The notes: generated by a model from the letters alone, not told the origin. 64,000 bases of DNA from Candidatus Nanopelagicaceae bacterium (GCA_009694285.1 SHVK01000001.1:1-64000), one strand, 5' to 3'; shown: positions 7,979 through 17,988, counted from the first letter of the stretch. Translations and numbers: made by a program.

Positions 7979-8959
7979 TTGGGCCTGCAGATAGCACAGA
8001 TTGGCGAGGGAGCGCTCATTGCCGCCCTGGGTGAAATCTTTAGCCAAGGCCAAAATCTCAATAATCAAAGAAATTTACTCTTTGGCATTGGCGACGATGG
8101 GGCGGTTTTAGCGCCAAGTGCATTAGCAACTGTGGCAACTATGGATTTAGCTGTTGAAGATGTTCACTTTAAAACTGATTGGTCTACAGCGAAGCAGATT
8201 GGAGCAAAGGTAGCGGTTGCCAATATTGCTGATATTTACGCAATGGGCGGAGAGCCGCACTTTTTGTTAGTTGGAATTTCATTAACTGGTCAAGAGGAAG
8301 TGGAGTGGGTACTAGATCTTGCTCGCGGGATTGCAGAAGAAGCTAAGAAAGTTGGGGCGCAAGTAATTGGTGGGGACACTGTGCGGGGCGAGAAGATAAC
8401 AATTGCAATTACCGCACTCGGCAATACAGGTGAACCTATTTATCGAAGTGGTGCAAAAGTTGGCGACCAGGTAGTTATCTCTGGACTTCCTGGTGCATCT
8501 GCTGCAGGCCTAGCTTTATTGAAAGCCGATAAAAGGGAATTATTTCCGGAGATTGTGAAAGCACATCTGCAACCTTCAGTAGACGGCAAGAAAGCCCATG
8601 CGTTAATTTCTGCAGGTGCAACAGCTATGTGTGACCTAAGTGATGGATTATTAGTTGATGTAACGCGCATCAGTGAAGCAAGTGGCGTTGGCATAAAAAT
8701 TGATCTTGATCATTTGGATTTATCTTCACTTATCGAAGCAGGCACTGCTCTGGCAGTTGATCCGATGAGTTGGGTTTTAACAAGTGGAGAAGAACATCTT
8801 TTTATCGCGACTTTGCCGGCAAGTGCGGAACTTTCAAAGGGCACACTTCAGATTGGCAAAGTAGTAAATGGATCGGGCGTCGAAGTGCTCGGAGAATTTT
8901 CAGATGCTCGAACAAGAATTGGAAGTACTTCGAAAGATTGGCAACATTTTGAAAAATAA
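7979..8959 (+). CDS. thiL: Thiamine-monophosphate kinase
   Basis: ThiL (326 residues) phosphorylates thiamine monophosphate to the cofactor thiamine diphosphate. The N-terminal GIGDDGAVLAP, the TMDLAVEDVHF metal-binding segment, ANIADIYAMGGEP and GGDTVRG are family signatures. Translation appears to start at TTG 7979, with GAAAGGA six bases upstream; no ATG in frame keeps the conserved N terminus. It is divergent from the RAM-domain gene. Elsewhere in the window a TPP-riboswitch-controlled transporter and kinase may supply its substrate. A 50-base gap separates it from the rhamnosidase. Confidence 0.95.
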   Translation: MGLQIAQIGEGALIAALGEIFSQGQNLNNQRNLLFGIGDDGAVLAPSALATVATMDLAVEDVHFKTDWSTAKQIGAKVAVANIADIYAMGGEPHFLLVGISLTGQEEVEWVLDLARGIAEEAKKVGAQVIGGDTVRGEKITIAITALGNTGEPIYRSGAKVGDQVVISGLPGASAAGLALLKADKRELFPEIVKAHLQPSVDGKKAHALISAGATAMCDLSDGLLVDVTRISEASGVGIKIDLDHLDLSSLIEAGTALAVDPMSWVLTSGEEHLFIATLPASAELSKGTLQIGKVVNGSGVEVLGEFSDARTRIGSTSKDWQHFEK

Positions 8960-9009
8960 GCAAAATAGTGCTCTTATCTTTGTAGATTTTGAATCAAATA
9001 GGGGGAAAT

Positions 9010-11658
9010 ATGACCGGTAATTCTTTAATAGTCGAAGCGGTAAGAATAGGTCGAGAGAATAAACATTTAGTGAGTGGCGAAAGTCGACCTAGTATTTCGT
9101 GGAAGATAAGGACTAGCAAAACAGATATTTTGCAAACTGCCTATGAAATTGAGATCGCGAGTGATAAAGATTTTAAAAATATTTTAGCAACATCAGGAAT
9201 AGTTAAATCCAGTTCAGTAATCCAAGCCCCGTGGTTTGGTACCTCACTTAAAAGCCGTGAAAAAAGATACGTAAGAGTCCGAATTGAAACATCGGGTGAA
9301 TGGAGTGAGTGGAGCGCACGTGCTCAGATTGAAGCCGGGTTGCTTTCAAATTTAGATTGGAAAGCTCGCCCAATCACTATCGAAAACGATCCTGGGATCT
9401 CTGGACTTGCTGCACCACTAATATTTCGGAAAGAGTTTAAAATTACAGGGGATGTTGCAAAAGCCCGCATCTATGTAACTTCTTACGGAATTTTCGATCT
9501 GACGATTAATGGAAAAAAAGTTAGTGAAGAGTTACTTAACCCTGGGTGGACTTCTTACAATAAGCGATTGCCTTATGCCACTTATGATGTTGCCTCATTT
9601 CTACAGAATGGCGTAAATGTAATTACCGCATCTGTTGCAGATGGTTGGTATCGCGGCCAGATGACATGGGAGTTATTTAGGAATTTTTATGGCCGTGAAA
9701 TCGCGTTAATTAGTCAACTTGAAATCTCTTTGATTGACGGGACGCACGTTCAGGTTAACAGCGATCGGAACTGGAGAGTCTCGACCGGGAAAGTACAATC
9801 GGCCGATCTTTATGAAGGATGCGTAATTGATTTTCGAAAAGAGCACGCAGGCTGGACTGAAGTTGGCTTTGATGATTCAAAATGGGAAAAAGCCAAAGAA
9901 TTACGAGTAGTAATTTCCAAGTTATACCCAATTTCAACTCCACCCATTCGAGTAATTGAGCAGATTACTCCAGTGGCTAGCAGTAAAAGCTCTAATGGAT
10001 CTGTTATTTACGATTTCGGACAAAATTTAACTGGATATCTAGAACTGAAGGTAAAAGGAAAAAGCGGTGATCGCATCTTTGTCACTCATGCAGAGGTCTT
10101 GAAAAATGGGAATCTACATCGTGGAATCTTGCGTCACGCTAAAGCTGAAGATGAGTATTTTCTCTCCGATAGTACTGAGAAAATTTTAACTCCAGAGTTT
10201 ACTTTTCACGGCTTTAGATTCGCACAATTAGATTTGGATCCAGGCGTTGAAGTCTCATCAGTGAAAGCTTTGGTAATTCACTCAGACATCACTGCGATCG
10301 GTACCTTCGAATGTTCACACGCAGGATTAAATAAGTTGCATTTAAATATCTCGTGGAGTCAACGTGGAAATTACATCAGCGTTCCAACGGATTGCCCGCA
10401 AAGAGATGAACGTTTGGGTTGGACCGGAGATGCGCAAGCATTTGCCCCCGCGGCTTCCACATTGTTTGATAGCGAATCTTTTTTGGCAAATTGGTTAGTT
10501 GATTTGGCATTAGATCAATTTCCAGATGGAGCGGTCTCTCATATCGCTCCAGATATTTTACCGGTAATGGGGGCAGCTCATTCAAATGTACAAGATGAGA
10601 ATTGGGAGAGCCCAGGCCTTGATCGGGCTGCCGGGCGCGCCGGATGGTCTGATGCAGCAACAATTGTTCCCTGGTCCCTTTATGAAGCGTATGGAGATCT
10701 GGAAACTTTAAATATTCAATACGCCAGCATGTATCGCCACGTAGAATATTTAGAATCTCGATCACATACCGATAATTTATTAGCTGGAGGGGAGTTTCAA
10801 TTTGGTGATTGGTTGGATCCGGATGCACCGGTTGAAAAACCATGGGCTGCAAAATGTGATTCACTATTTATCGCAAATGCTTTCTATTCTTATAGTGCAA
10901 AACTCCTTGCACGAACTGCAACAAAATTAGATAAGAAACAGGATTCAATTAGATTTGCGGCCTTAGGTGAGGAAGTTGCTAAAGCAACTTGGAATAAGTG
11001 GCAAGCAGATCTATTAACTACTGCAACAGGTTGTGCTGTGGCAATCGAACTGGAAGTAGCTCCACCAAATGAAGTTATGAGAATCGGAAATGCTTTGGCG
11101 CAACTTGTAGAAAAAGCAGAAGGAAAAATTTCCACTGGTTTTTTGGGCACACCTCTTGTAATGCCGGCCTTGTCACATAGTGAACATCATGACGTGGCTT
11201 ACTTATTGTTATTAAACGAGCAGATGCCAGGTTGGTTGTATCAAATCAAGATGGGTGCAACAACAATGTGGGAAAGATGGAATGGAATTAATCCAGATGG
11301 CTCGATGCCTGATGGATCACTAGCTGATGTCGATGAAAGTATGCTTTCCTTTAATCATTATGCCTATGGTGCAGTTGCTGCATGGATGTACCGAACTCTT
11401 GCTGGCATTTCACCAACTATAGAAAAGCCAGGGTATGAAGAGATCAATTTTGCACCAAAACCTTCAAAACAAATAAAGTGGGCAAAAGCCAGTGTGCAAA
11501 CTCGATTTGGCTATGCAGCGATCGACTGGCATGAAATTAAAAATGATGAGTATGAAATCAACATAGTTGTTCCGCCGGGAAGTATAGGTTGGTTTATATC
11601 GCCTAAGGATGAAGGTAAAATGAGATTAGGATCAGGTTCTCACAATATAAAAATCTAA
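9010..11658 (+). CDS. Alpha-L-rhamnosidase, glycoside hydrolase family 78
   Basis: The 882-residue protein releases terminal L-rhamnose from plant or algal glycans. A fibronectin-like N-terminal domain, Bac_rhamnosid-N (FRKEFKITG through NPGWTSYNKRLPYATYDV) and an (alpha/alpha)6 barrel follow in order. The catalytic-core signature DCPQRDERLGWTGDAQ lies near residue 461, and GATTMWERWNG further on. No signal peptide is visible, so it likely acts in the cytoplasm on imported oligosaccharides. GGGGGAAA before ATG 9010 fixes the start; an upstream TTG at 8989 lacks support. The stop abuts the rpmB stop exactly. Confidence 0.92.
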   Translation: MTGNSLIVEAVRIGRENKHLVSGESRPSISWKIRTSKTDILQTAYEIEIASDKDFKNILATSGIVKSSSVIQAPWFGTSLKSREKRYVRVRIETSGEWSEWSARAQIEAGLLSNLDWKARPITIENDPGISGLAAPLIFRKEFKITGDVAKARIYVTSYGIFDLTINGKKVSEELLNPGWTSYNKRLPYATYDVASFLQNGVNVITASVADGWYRGQMTWELFRNFYGREIALISQLEISLIDGTHVQVNSDRNWRVSTGKVQSADLYEGCVIDFRKEHAGWTEVGFDDSKWEKAKELRVVISKLYPISTPPIRVIEQITPVASSKSSNGSVIYDFGQNLTGYLELKVKGKSGDRIFVTHAEVLKNGNLHRGILRHAKAEDEYFLSDSTEKILTPEFTFHGFRFAQLDLDPGVEVSSVKALVIHSDITAIGTFECSHAGLNKLHLNISWSQRGNYISVPTDCPQRDERLGWTGDAQAFAPAASTLFDSESFLANWLVDLALDQFPDGAVSHIAPDILPVMGAAHSNVQDENWESPGLDRAAGRAGWSDAATIVPWSLYEAYGDLETLNIQYASMYRHVEYLESRSHTDNLLAGGEFQFGDWLDPDAPVEKPWAAKCDSLFIANAFYSYSAKLLARTATKLDKKQDSIRFAALGEEVAKATWNKWQADLLTTATGCAVAIELEVAPPNEVMRIGNALAQLVEKAEGKISTGFLGTPLVMPALSHSEHHDVAYLLLLNEQMPGWLYQIKMGATTMWERWNGINPDGSMPDGSLADVDESMLSFNHYAYGAVAAWMYRTLAGISPTIEKPGYEEINFAPKPSKQIKWAKASVQTRFGYAAIDWHEIKNDEYEINIVVPPGSIGWFISPKDEGKMRLGSGSHNIKI

Positions 11659-11847
11659 TTAACGGGTAACTTTTCCGGCTTTCAGACAAGCAGCGCAAAC
11701 ATTTAAACGTTTTGGGGTTACACCATTGATCATGGTGCGAACGCGCTGGATATTTGGATTCCAACGACGACGGGTGCGACGATGTGAGTGAGAGATTGAA
11801 TTTCCCCAGATTGGCCCTTTATTACAGATGTCGCACTTGGCAGCCAT
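11659..11847 (-). CDS. rpmB: 50S ribosomal protein L28
   Basis: L28 (62 residues) begins [12 protein letters not shown] and contains the [16 protein letters not shown] core and a second cysteine pair (CAAC), making the zinc-binding form. Two ATG codons are adjacent; AGGAGG lies 5 bases before the second and only 2 before the first, so the second is the start. It is convergent with the rhamnosidase with no intergenic base, and divergent from the DAK2 gene. Confidence 0.95.
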   Translation of the reverse strand: MAAKCDICNKGPIWGNSISHSHRRTRRRWNPNIQRVRTMINGVTPKRLNVCAACLKAGKVTR

Positions 11848-11950
11848 CATCGCCTCCTAAATTTCAACTGATTTCATACTCTGCTCAGAACTTCTGCAGC
11901 GGCGTAAGGGTAGCCGGTAAGAGGGGCTTCGAGCCAATTGAGGGGTAAAT

Positions 11951-11964
11951 CCAGAGTAATCTGG
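11951..11964. promoter_or_regulatory. Inverted repeat over the -10 of the DAK2 gene
   Basis: CCAGA (11951-11955) and TCTGG (11960-11964) flank GTAA. The -10 hexamer TAATCT (11957-11962), 7 bases before ATG 11970, sits inside the repeat. A protein bound there would block the promoter, but the repeat may also be chance. Confidence 0.4.
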
Positions 11965-11969
11965 TCATG

Positions 11970-13544
11970 ATGAGCGAGTTAGATACTCCCAGGTTCCGCG
12001 CTTGGCTCGAACGAGCCTGGAGCGAAGTTTCACAATCACGCGCTCAATTAAATGCTGAAAACCTCTACCCAGTTGCCGATTCAGATACTGGCTCAAATCT
12101 CGAAGCAACTTTAGAAGCAGCGGTCACCGCGATGCGAGCAGAGGATTCGCAAGAAATCGGCGATGTTGCCGACGCGGCAGCGCGCGGAGCACTCGGTGGA
12201 GCACAAGGAAATTCCGGAGTTATCTTGAGTCAGATCTTTCGTGGATTTGCGGATGGAATTCGCGAAGGCTTACCGCAAGCATTTGCGCGCGCTCATGAAG
12301 CCGCTCAAAAAGCTGTTACACATCCAAAAGAGGGAACGATTTTATCTGCAGCACGTGCAGCAAGAGATGCAGTTGCATTAAGAGCTGGTGAAATCGGCCG
12401 TGACGGCGCAGTTGCACTTGATGCTTGGCGTGCAGCTCGCGCCTCAACGTTGGATTCAGCAAACAATCCACCACATCAAGATGCGATGGGAACTATTGAT
12501 GCTGGAGCACATGGAGTTGAATTAATTTACGGAGCACTTGCATCCATGTTGGATCCAGAGTTGGTCATCTCGCAAATTCCAAGTAGCGCAAATGTAAAAG
12601 AGCGTGCACATGCATCAAATGCTAATCATGCAAGTGATGGCGATTTTGAAGTTATGTTTTCGATGAAAGATTTGAATGAAAAACAAATTTCTAGATTGCA
12701 GAGCGAACTCACAAACTTAGGTAAGAGTCTTTTGGTAGTGGGAGATAGTCAACTTTGCAAAGTTCATATTCATACAGATTTTCCAGGAGAGATAATTGAA
12801 GTCTCAACACATTTTGGAAAAGCCTCTGAAATTAAGATTACACATCTTGCTTCGACCCTAGGGATTGGTGAGAAAAGTTCTGAAACAGGCACTCGAAAAT
12901 TAATCACTGTTGCAAATGGTCCAGGGTTAAGTGAATTAATGCGGGAATCCGGAGTTCGAGTAATCGATGCATTTAACTCGCGTCGAGTACTTGCTCAAGA
13001 GTGGGTAGATGCAAGTGAAAGCGCGCGTGAAGTTGTTTTAATTCCAATTGATGAACAAAGTCGGAAATCGGCCCACGAAGCAATTTCGGTAATTCGCCGA
13101 GAAGGTGTACGAATTGCGGTTCTATCTTCGCGTTCACCACTTCAGGCTTTATCTGCGATATCAACTCATAATGAAGATGCTGATTACGATGATGAAATTG
13201 TTGAGATGGCAACAGCTGCCAGGCAAACTCGATCAGCAACAATCGCACTTGCCCCACGGGATATGAGCACTGCTATTGGTGGGGTGCGAGCTGGCGATGT
13301 GTTGGCGCTCGTAGATGGAGAAGTAATAGTTACCGGAACGGATTTAATTAAAGTTTGCGTTCAGTGTGTGGACCGGATGTTAAACGGCGGCGGAGAGTTA
13401 ATTACTTTAGTCATGGGCGAGAGCGCACCAAAAGAACTTGCCGAGCAAGTCCAAAAACATCTGGCAAAAAATCATGGCAGCGTTGAAGTGACAACATATA
13501 TAGGTGGTCAAGCTTGGTATCCACTTTTGATCGGCGTTGAGTAG
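11970..13544 (+). CDS. DAK2 / FakA-like kinase-domain protein
   Basis: The 524-residue protein has an N-terminal DhaL (DAK2) ATP-binding domain with NLYPVADSDTGSNLEATL and ARGALGGAQGNSGVILSQ, then the FakA middle and C-terminal domains (VHIHTDFPGEIIE; the final GGQAWYPLLIGVE). Homologues in Firmicutes phosphorylate fatty acids held by FakB/DegV proteins, for phospholipid synthesis. No FakB is in this window. The actinobacterial order rpmB-DAK2-recG is conserved. Of two adjacent ATG codons the second is preferred because TAATCT lies 7 bases before it, the leaderless spacing. The actual substrate is unproven. Confidence 0.85.
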   Translation: MSELDTPRFRAWLERAWSEVSQSRAQLNAENLYPVADSDTGSNLEATLEAAVTAMRAEDSQEIGDVADAAARGALGGAQGNSGVILSQIFRGFADGIREGLPQAFARAHEAAQKAVTHPKEGTILSAARAARDAVALRAGEIGRDGAVALDAWRAARASTLDSANNPPHQDAMGTIDAGAHGVELIYGALASMLDPELVISQIPSSANVKERAHASNANHASDGDFEVMFSMKDLNEKQISRLQSELTNLGKSLLVVGDSQLCKVHIHTDFPGEIIEVSTHFGKASEIKITHLASTLGIGEKSSETGTRKLITVANGPGLSELMRESGVRVIDAFNSRRVLAQEWVDASESAREVVLIPIDEQSRKSAHEAISVIRREGVRIAVLSSRSPLQALSAISTHNEDADYDDEIVEMATAARQTRSATIALAPRDMSTAIGGVRAGDVLALVDGEVIVTGTDLIKVCVQCVDRMLNGGGELITLVMGESAPKELAEQVQKHLAKNHGSVEVTTYIGGQAWYPLLIGVE

Positions 13545-13551
13545 AAAAAAT

Positions 13552-15744
13552 ATGGCTGGATTAAATGACCGCTTATCCAAATCTTTGGGTGATCGCACTG
13601 CAAAAGCTTTAAATACGACATTTGGTTATACAACTACTGGTGATTTACTTCGCCATTATCCAAGAAGGTATGTACTCCGTGGCGAATTAACTGATTTAAA
13701 TCAATTGAATGAGGGCGATGAAGTAACAATTTTGGCGAAGATCCATTCTGCAACGACTCGTCCAATAAGGGGACGGAAAGGATCAATTCTGGAAGTAATC
13801 GTCACCGACGGAAAAAGTCGTCTCGCATTAACTTTTTTTAATCAAGCCTGGAGAGAAAAAGATTTACGAGTTGATCGTGAGGGTTTGTTTGCTGGAAAAA
13901 TTTCAGTTTATCGAGGAGTAAGACAACTCTCACATCCAGATTACTTACTAATCCCGGATGGAGTTGAAAGTGAGGAAGCTGCTGGAGAATTTGCTGGAAA
14001 AATTCTTCCGGTTTATCCGGCAACTTCAAAATTTCCTTCATGGAAAATTGGACAGTGCATTAGGACAGTTCTAGATGTACTGGATGAAATGCCAGAGCCA
14101 CTTCCTGATGAGTTGCGTTTTGGATTGCCAACCCTTAATGACGCTCTCCACGGTATTCATCTACCTGAGAGTCAATCTGATGCAGATTTAGCACGCAAGC
14201 GATTAATATTTGATGAAGCGTTGTCGCTGCAGCTTTTGTTGGTACGTAGACGTGAACAACATAAATTATTAAAAGCCACTCCACGATTGGTGCGTAGTGG
14301 TGGATTGCTTGAGCTATTTGACGCCCAACTACCTTTTGAACTAACAAATGGACAAAAAGAGGTAGCAGCACAAATTCAAAGTGATTTAGATGCTGATCAT
14401 CCAATGCATCGCTTATTACAAGGCGAGGTTGGATCTGGAAAAACAATAGTTGCACTGCGTGCTGCACTTACTGTTGTCGATAGTGGGGGACAGGCGGCCT
14501 TGCTTGCACCCACCGAAGTTTTAGCTCAACAACATTTTCGCTCGATCTCTAAATTGATGGGAGATTTAGCAAGCGCAGGCATGCTTGGCGGAAGCGACCG
14601 AGCAACACGTATATCCAGGCTAACCGGTTCTCTTAGTAGTGCAGAGCGGAAAACTGCTCTTGCTGAAATTAGAAATGGTTCAGCAGGAATAGTAATTGGA
14701 ACACATTCGCTTCTGACAGAAGGTGTTGATTTCGCTGATCTGGGATTGGTCATAATCGATGAGCAGCATCGCTTTGGAGTTGAACAACGAGATGCACTTC
14801 GTGCGAAAGGTAATTTACCTCCGCACGTTTTGGTAATGACTGCAACGCCAATACCAAGAACTGTGGCTATGACTGTTTTTGGAGATTTGGATATTTCTAC
14901 ATTGCGCGAGTTACCAAAAGGCCGTTCCGCTATAACAACTCACATAGTTGATGAAAGTGATAAACCACATTATTTAGAACGAGCATGGGCGCGAATTGTC
15001 GAAGAAGTTAAAACAGGCGCACAGGCTTACATCGTCGCCCCTCGGATCAGCGCTCAAGCAAGCGAAGAGATATCGCAAGAAGATTTGATCACAAATGTGC
15101 TTTTAGGTGTGGTCACAGCCGAAGAAAAGCAGAGCATGTATGCGGTAGATGCACTATTTGAACAACTAACTTTAGGCCCGCTTAAATCTGTCCGAATCGC
15201 AAAATTACATGGTCAACTTACGGCAGATGAAAAAGATCTGACTATGCAAAAATTTGCAGCAGGAGAAATTGATGTCCTTGTTGCAACTACAGTTATTGAA
15301 GTTGGAGTAGATGTTGCAAATGCAACAGTGATGGTAATTATGGATGCAGATCGATTTGGCATTTCACAACTTCATCAATTACGTGGTCGTATTGGTCGTG
15401 GAGAAAAGCCAGGGTTGTGCTTACTAGTGACCAAGTGCGAACCAGACTCTGTTGCACATCAACGGCTAGATGCAATTTCGCAGACTCTTGATGGCTTCGA
15501 ACTTGCCCGCGTTGACCTCGACCAAAGGCGTGAGGGTGATGTTCTTGGCACTGCCCAATCAGGCTCAAGATCAGCTCTGCGCTTATTGCGAGTTCTTCGA
15601 GATGAACAATTGATTGACCAAGCACGCACAATTGCGATTGAGATTATTGCTAAAGATCCTAAACTTGAGAAGTTGCCAGAGTTACGAGAAGAGTTGAATG
15701 CGCTTGAAGCAGATGAACGATCAGATTTTATTGAGAAGGCATAG
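13552..15744 (+). CDS. recG: ATP-dependent DNA helicase RecG
   Basis: RecG (730 residues) remodels stalled forks and Holliday junctions. The N-terminal wedge/OB domain (GDEVTILAKIHSATT) is followed by Walker A GEVGSGKT near residue 296, the DEQH box (IIDEQHRFG), TATPIPRT, and helicase motif VI (QLRGRIGRGEKPG). The ATG at 13552 gives the usual N terminus; an in-frame TTG at 13537 would overlap the upstream gene. It starts 7 bases after the DAK2 stop and runs into rsmD. Confidence 0.96.
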   Translation: MAGLNDRLSKSLGDRTAKALNTTFGYTTTGDLLRHYPRRYVLRGELTDLNQLNEGDEVTILAKIHSATTRPIRGRKGSILEVIVTDGKSRLALTFFNQAWREKDLRVDREGLFAGKISVYRGVRQLSHPDYLLIPDGVESEEAAGEFAGKILPVYPATSKFPSWKIGQCIRTVLDVLDEMPEPLPDELRFGLPTLNDALHGIHLPESQSDADLARKRLIFDEALSLQLLLVRRREQHKLLKATPRLVRSGGLLELFDAQLPFELTNGQKEVAAQIQSDLDADHPMHRLLQGEVGSGKTIVALRAALTVVDSGGQAALLAPTEVLAQQHFRSISKLMGDLASAGMLGGSDRATRISRLTGSLSSAERKTALAEIRNGSAGIVIGTHSLLTEGVDFADLGLVIIDEQHRFGVEQRDALRAKGNLPPHVLVMTATPIPRTVAMTVFGDLDISTLRELPKGRSAITTHIVDESDKPHYLERAWARIVEEVKTGAQAYIVAPRISAQASEEISQEDLITNVLLGVVTAEEKQSMYAVDALFEQLTLGPLKSVRIAKLHGQLTADEKDLTMQKFAAGEIDVLVATTVIEVGVDVANATVMVIMDADRFGISQLHQLRGRIGRGEKPGLCLLVTKCEPDSVAHQRLDAISQTLDGFELARVDLDQRREGDVLGTAQSGSRSALRLLRVLRDEQLIDQARTIAIEIIAKDPKLEKLPELREELNALEADERSDFIEKA

Positions 15745-15760
15745 TGAAGATGATGAAAAG

Positions 15761-16333
15761 ATGAGAATCATTGCCGGTGCCGCACGAGGGCGAAATTTAT
15801 TAACGCCCGCAAATATTACAAGACCAACTTCAGATCGCGCACGAGAAGGAATTTTCTCCTCGCTAACCTCTGAACTTGGAACTTGGGATGGCGTTGCATT
15901 TCTTGATCTATTTGCCGGCACAGGTGCAGTTGGATTAGAAGCACTTTCTCGAGGTGCCGAAGTAGTTGAATCTGTTGAAAAGGATCCGCAAGCTTTGCAG
16001 ATTTGCCGTGATAATTTTGAAATTATTTCCAGAGGTTTAGTTGAACTTGGAAAATTTTGCGCCCATGGAGGTGCAGTAAACACATTTATTAGATCAGCTT
16101 CTGGAAATCCATTTAATGTGATTTTTCTGGATCCGCCTTATGAATTTACAAATGAAGATATTGAAAATATTTTAACTGCTTTGACAACCTCTTCTTTATT
16201 AGCTCCAGCAGCGATTGTGGCGGTAGAACGCCCATCAAGAAATTCTCCATTCGCTTGGCCAGCCGGATTTACCGCCTCAAAGGAGCGTAAATATGGCGAA
16301 GCACTGGTGTACTTCGCTAGCGTGTCCCTATGA
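15761..16333 (+). CDS. rsmD: 16S rRNA m2G966 methyltransferase
   Basis: The 190-residue SAM-dependent enzyme methylates G966 of 16S rRNA in assembled small subunits. It begins MRIIAGAARGR, has the SAM-binding FLDLFAGTGAVGLEA and the catalytic DPPYEF motif. The start at 15761 matches the family N terminus; a longer frame would overlap recG. Its stop overlaps the coaD start by four bases, an arrangement conserved in bacteria. Confidence 0.95.
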   Translation: MRIIAGAARGRNLLTPANITRPTSDRAREGIFSSLTSELGTWDGVAFLDLFAGTGAVGLEALSRGAEVVESVEKDPQALQICRDNFEIISRGLVELGKFCAHGGAVNTFIRSASGNPFNVIFLDPPYEFTNEDIENILTALTTSSLLAPAAIVAVERPSRNSPFAWPAGFTASKERKYGEALVYFASVSL

Positions 16334-16857
16334 AGCGCGTAGTTTGCCCTGGCTCATTTGATCCGATTACACACGGACATCTGGACATCATCGGACGCGC
16401 AAGCGAAATTTATGATGAGGTTGTAATCGCAGTCTTGGTGAATAGAGAGAAAAGCTCGTTATTCACTGTCGATGAGCGCATCGCCATGATCACTGAAACT
16501 GTAAAAGGGTTGAAAAATGTAACAGTGGATTCGTGGAGTGGATTGCTAGTTGATTATTGCCGTGCAAATTCCATCTCTGCAATTGTTAAAGGTTTGCGTG
16601 CGGTCAGCGATTTTGATTACGAATTACAGATGGCCCAGATGAATCAAGAACTAGCAGGTGTCGAAACTCTATTTATGGCAACTAGACCGCAGTACTCATT
16701 TTTGTCATCATCACTTGTTAAAGAGATCGCAACTTATGGAGGAGATGTTTCAGCGCATCTTCCTAAAACAGTTCTTGAGTTAATGTTGACTCGCTTGGCA
16801 AAAATTAAGAACAGTTCCAATAATGATTACAAAGATGATGAAAAGGCAGGTCGATAA
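16330..16857 (+). CDS. coaD: Phosphopantetheine adenylyltransferase
   Basis: CoaD (175 residues) transfers AMP from ATP to 4'-phosphopantetheine, the fourth step of coenzyme A synthesis. The nucleotidyltransferase signature CPGSFDPITHGHLDI starts at residue 5, and the later SFLSSSLVKEIA binds ATP. It overlaps rsmD (ATGA) and the next gene (TAATG). The C-terminal tail after LTRLAKI is slightly longer than in E. coli and charged. Confidence 0.97.
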   Translation: MKRVVCPGSFDPITHGHLDIIGRASEIYDEVVIAVLVNREKSSLFTVDERIAMITETVKGLKNVTVDSWSGLLVDYCRANSISAIVKGLRAVSDFDYELQMAQMNQELAGVETLFMATRPQYSFLSSSLVKEIATYGGDVSAHLPKTVLELMLTRLAKIKNSSNNDYKDDEKAGR

Positions 16858-17336
16858 TGGACTCACTTGACCGACTACAAAATGCCATAACTATGGTTGA
16901 AGAAGCTCGCGCGGTTCCATTAAGCGCATCATGCGTCTTGCATCGTGGTGAGTTGTTAGGAATTCTTGATGAAGTTCGCGGCTCACTTCCAACAGATCTA
17001 GAAGCAGCGCAACAAGTTTTACTAGACAGAGATTTACTAATCGAGCAAGGTCGCGAAAGCTCCGAAAAATTAGTAGAGATGGCTCGAGAAGAAGTTGCTC
17101 AAATGATTGAGCAAACCCAAATTGTCATAGAGGCTCGGGCTGAAGCAGAACGTGTTTTACATGAAGCTCACACTGCAGCAGATGAGAAGAGTCAAGAAGT
17201 GGATGCATATATTGACTCCAGACTTGCAACTCTTGAAGTAATTTTGACTAAAACTATGGATGCAATTGCTAAAGGGCGCGAGCGAATCGCTGGTGCAAGT
17301 GAAAACGATGTACTTTCTCAATTAGCTGAATCTTAA
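16857..17336 (+). CDS. SepIVA/DivIVA-like coiled-coil protein
   Basis: The 159-residue protein is largely predicted coiled coil (RESSEKLVEMAREEVAQMI; repeated EA/AE heptads), with an N-terminal LDRLQNAITMVEEARAVPLS segment. In mycobacteria the gene in this position, near yceD and rnc, is sepIVA, a DivIVA-domain septation and cell-envelope factor. Position and composition support that call; a catalytic motif is absent. The start overlaps the coaD stop by one base. Confidence 0.7.
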   Translation: MDSLDRLQNAITMVEEARAVPLSASCVLHRGELLGILDEVRGSLPTDLEAAQQVLLDRDLLIEQGRESSEKLVEMAREEVAQMIEQTQIVIEARAEAERVLHEAHTAADEKSQEVDAYIDSRLATLEVILTKTMDAIAKGRERIAGASENDVLSQLAES

Positions 17337-17358
17337 AGAGCTATAGCGGACAATTTAA

Positions 17359-17898
17359 ATGATCACACCTAACCCAAAATTTATAATTAGTTTAAGTGAG
17401 CTAAAGCGCCACCCTGGTGAAAAAATTGAGGTGGATTTACTTTTTCCATTAAATGAACGAATTGGAATAGACATAATTGGTGCTGAAGTTGGTTCTGAGT
17501 TTTCAATATTGGGAAGAGTCGAAGCGGTATCAACTGGAGCACTTCTAACAGTAGAAATAGAAGCAGATGCCGCTGGAGAATGTGTTAGATGTTTAGACCC
17601 AATTACTTTAGAAATTTTCACCACAGTGCAAGAGCTTTTTCATTTTGAGCCACCCGCAGATTTAGAAGAGGATGAGGACCTGCCACTTTTGGTTACTGAT
17701 GATCAGATCGATATCTTGGCTCCAATTGTTGATGCGATCTGTCTGGATTTACCCCTAGCTCCGCATTGTTCTGAGAATTGCCTTGGCCTGTGCCCAGAGT
17801 GTGGGGAGCGGTTAACCGATGGCGCCCATAGCCACGAGGCGGTTGACCCCCGCTGGAGCGCACTCGGGAATCTGCTCGATTTCCCGAAAAAGGAGTAG
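17359..17898 (+). CDS. yceD: YceD family (DUF177) 23S rRNA accumulation protein
   Basis: The 179-residue protein belongs to the YceD/DUF177 family, found directly upstream of rpmF in most bacteria and needed for 23S rRNA accumulation in E. coli and plants. A CVRCLDPI pair and the later CSENCLGLCPECGERL segment could bind zinc. An acidic stretch (DLEEDEDLP) lies between them. It belongs to the sepIVA-yceD-rpmF-rnc-mutM run. A 90-base gap with small hairpins precedes rpmF. Confidence 0.9.
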   Translation: MITPNPKFIISLSELKRHPGEKIEVDLLFPLNERIGIDIIGAEVGSEFSILGRVEAVSTGALLTVEIEADAAGECVRCLDPITLEIFTTVQELFHFEPPADLEEDEDLPLLVTDDQIDILAPIVDAICLDLPLAPHCSENCLGLCPECGERLTDGAHSHEAVDPRWSALGNLLDFPKKE

Positions 17899-17988
17899 TT
17901 AGGGGATACTTTCCCCCTGACTTCGGACCGGTTCCGGAGGGCCAGAGGCAAGTTCGATCTAGATCTTTATCTTTTAGAGGAGTTGGCA

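Noticed and set aside
10376-10864. A 162-codon open frame on the minus strand
   Set aside because: It lies wholly inside the GH78 gene, has no start signal and no recognisable domain; it is a shadow of the coding strand.
17899-17988. Terminator between yceD and rpmF
   Set aside because: The GGGGA/TCCCC hairpin is not followed by T residues and the genes are normally co-transcribed.
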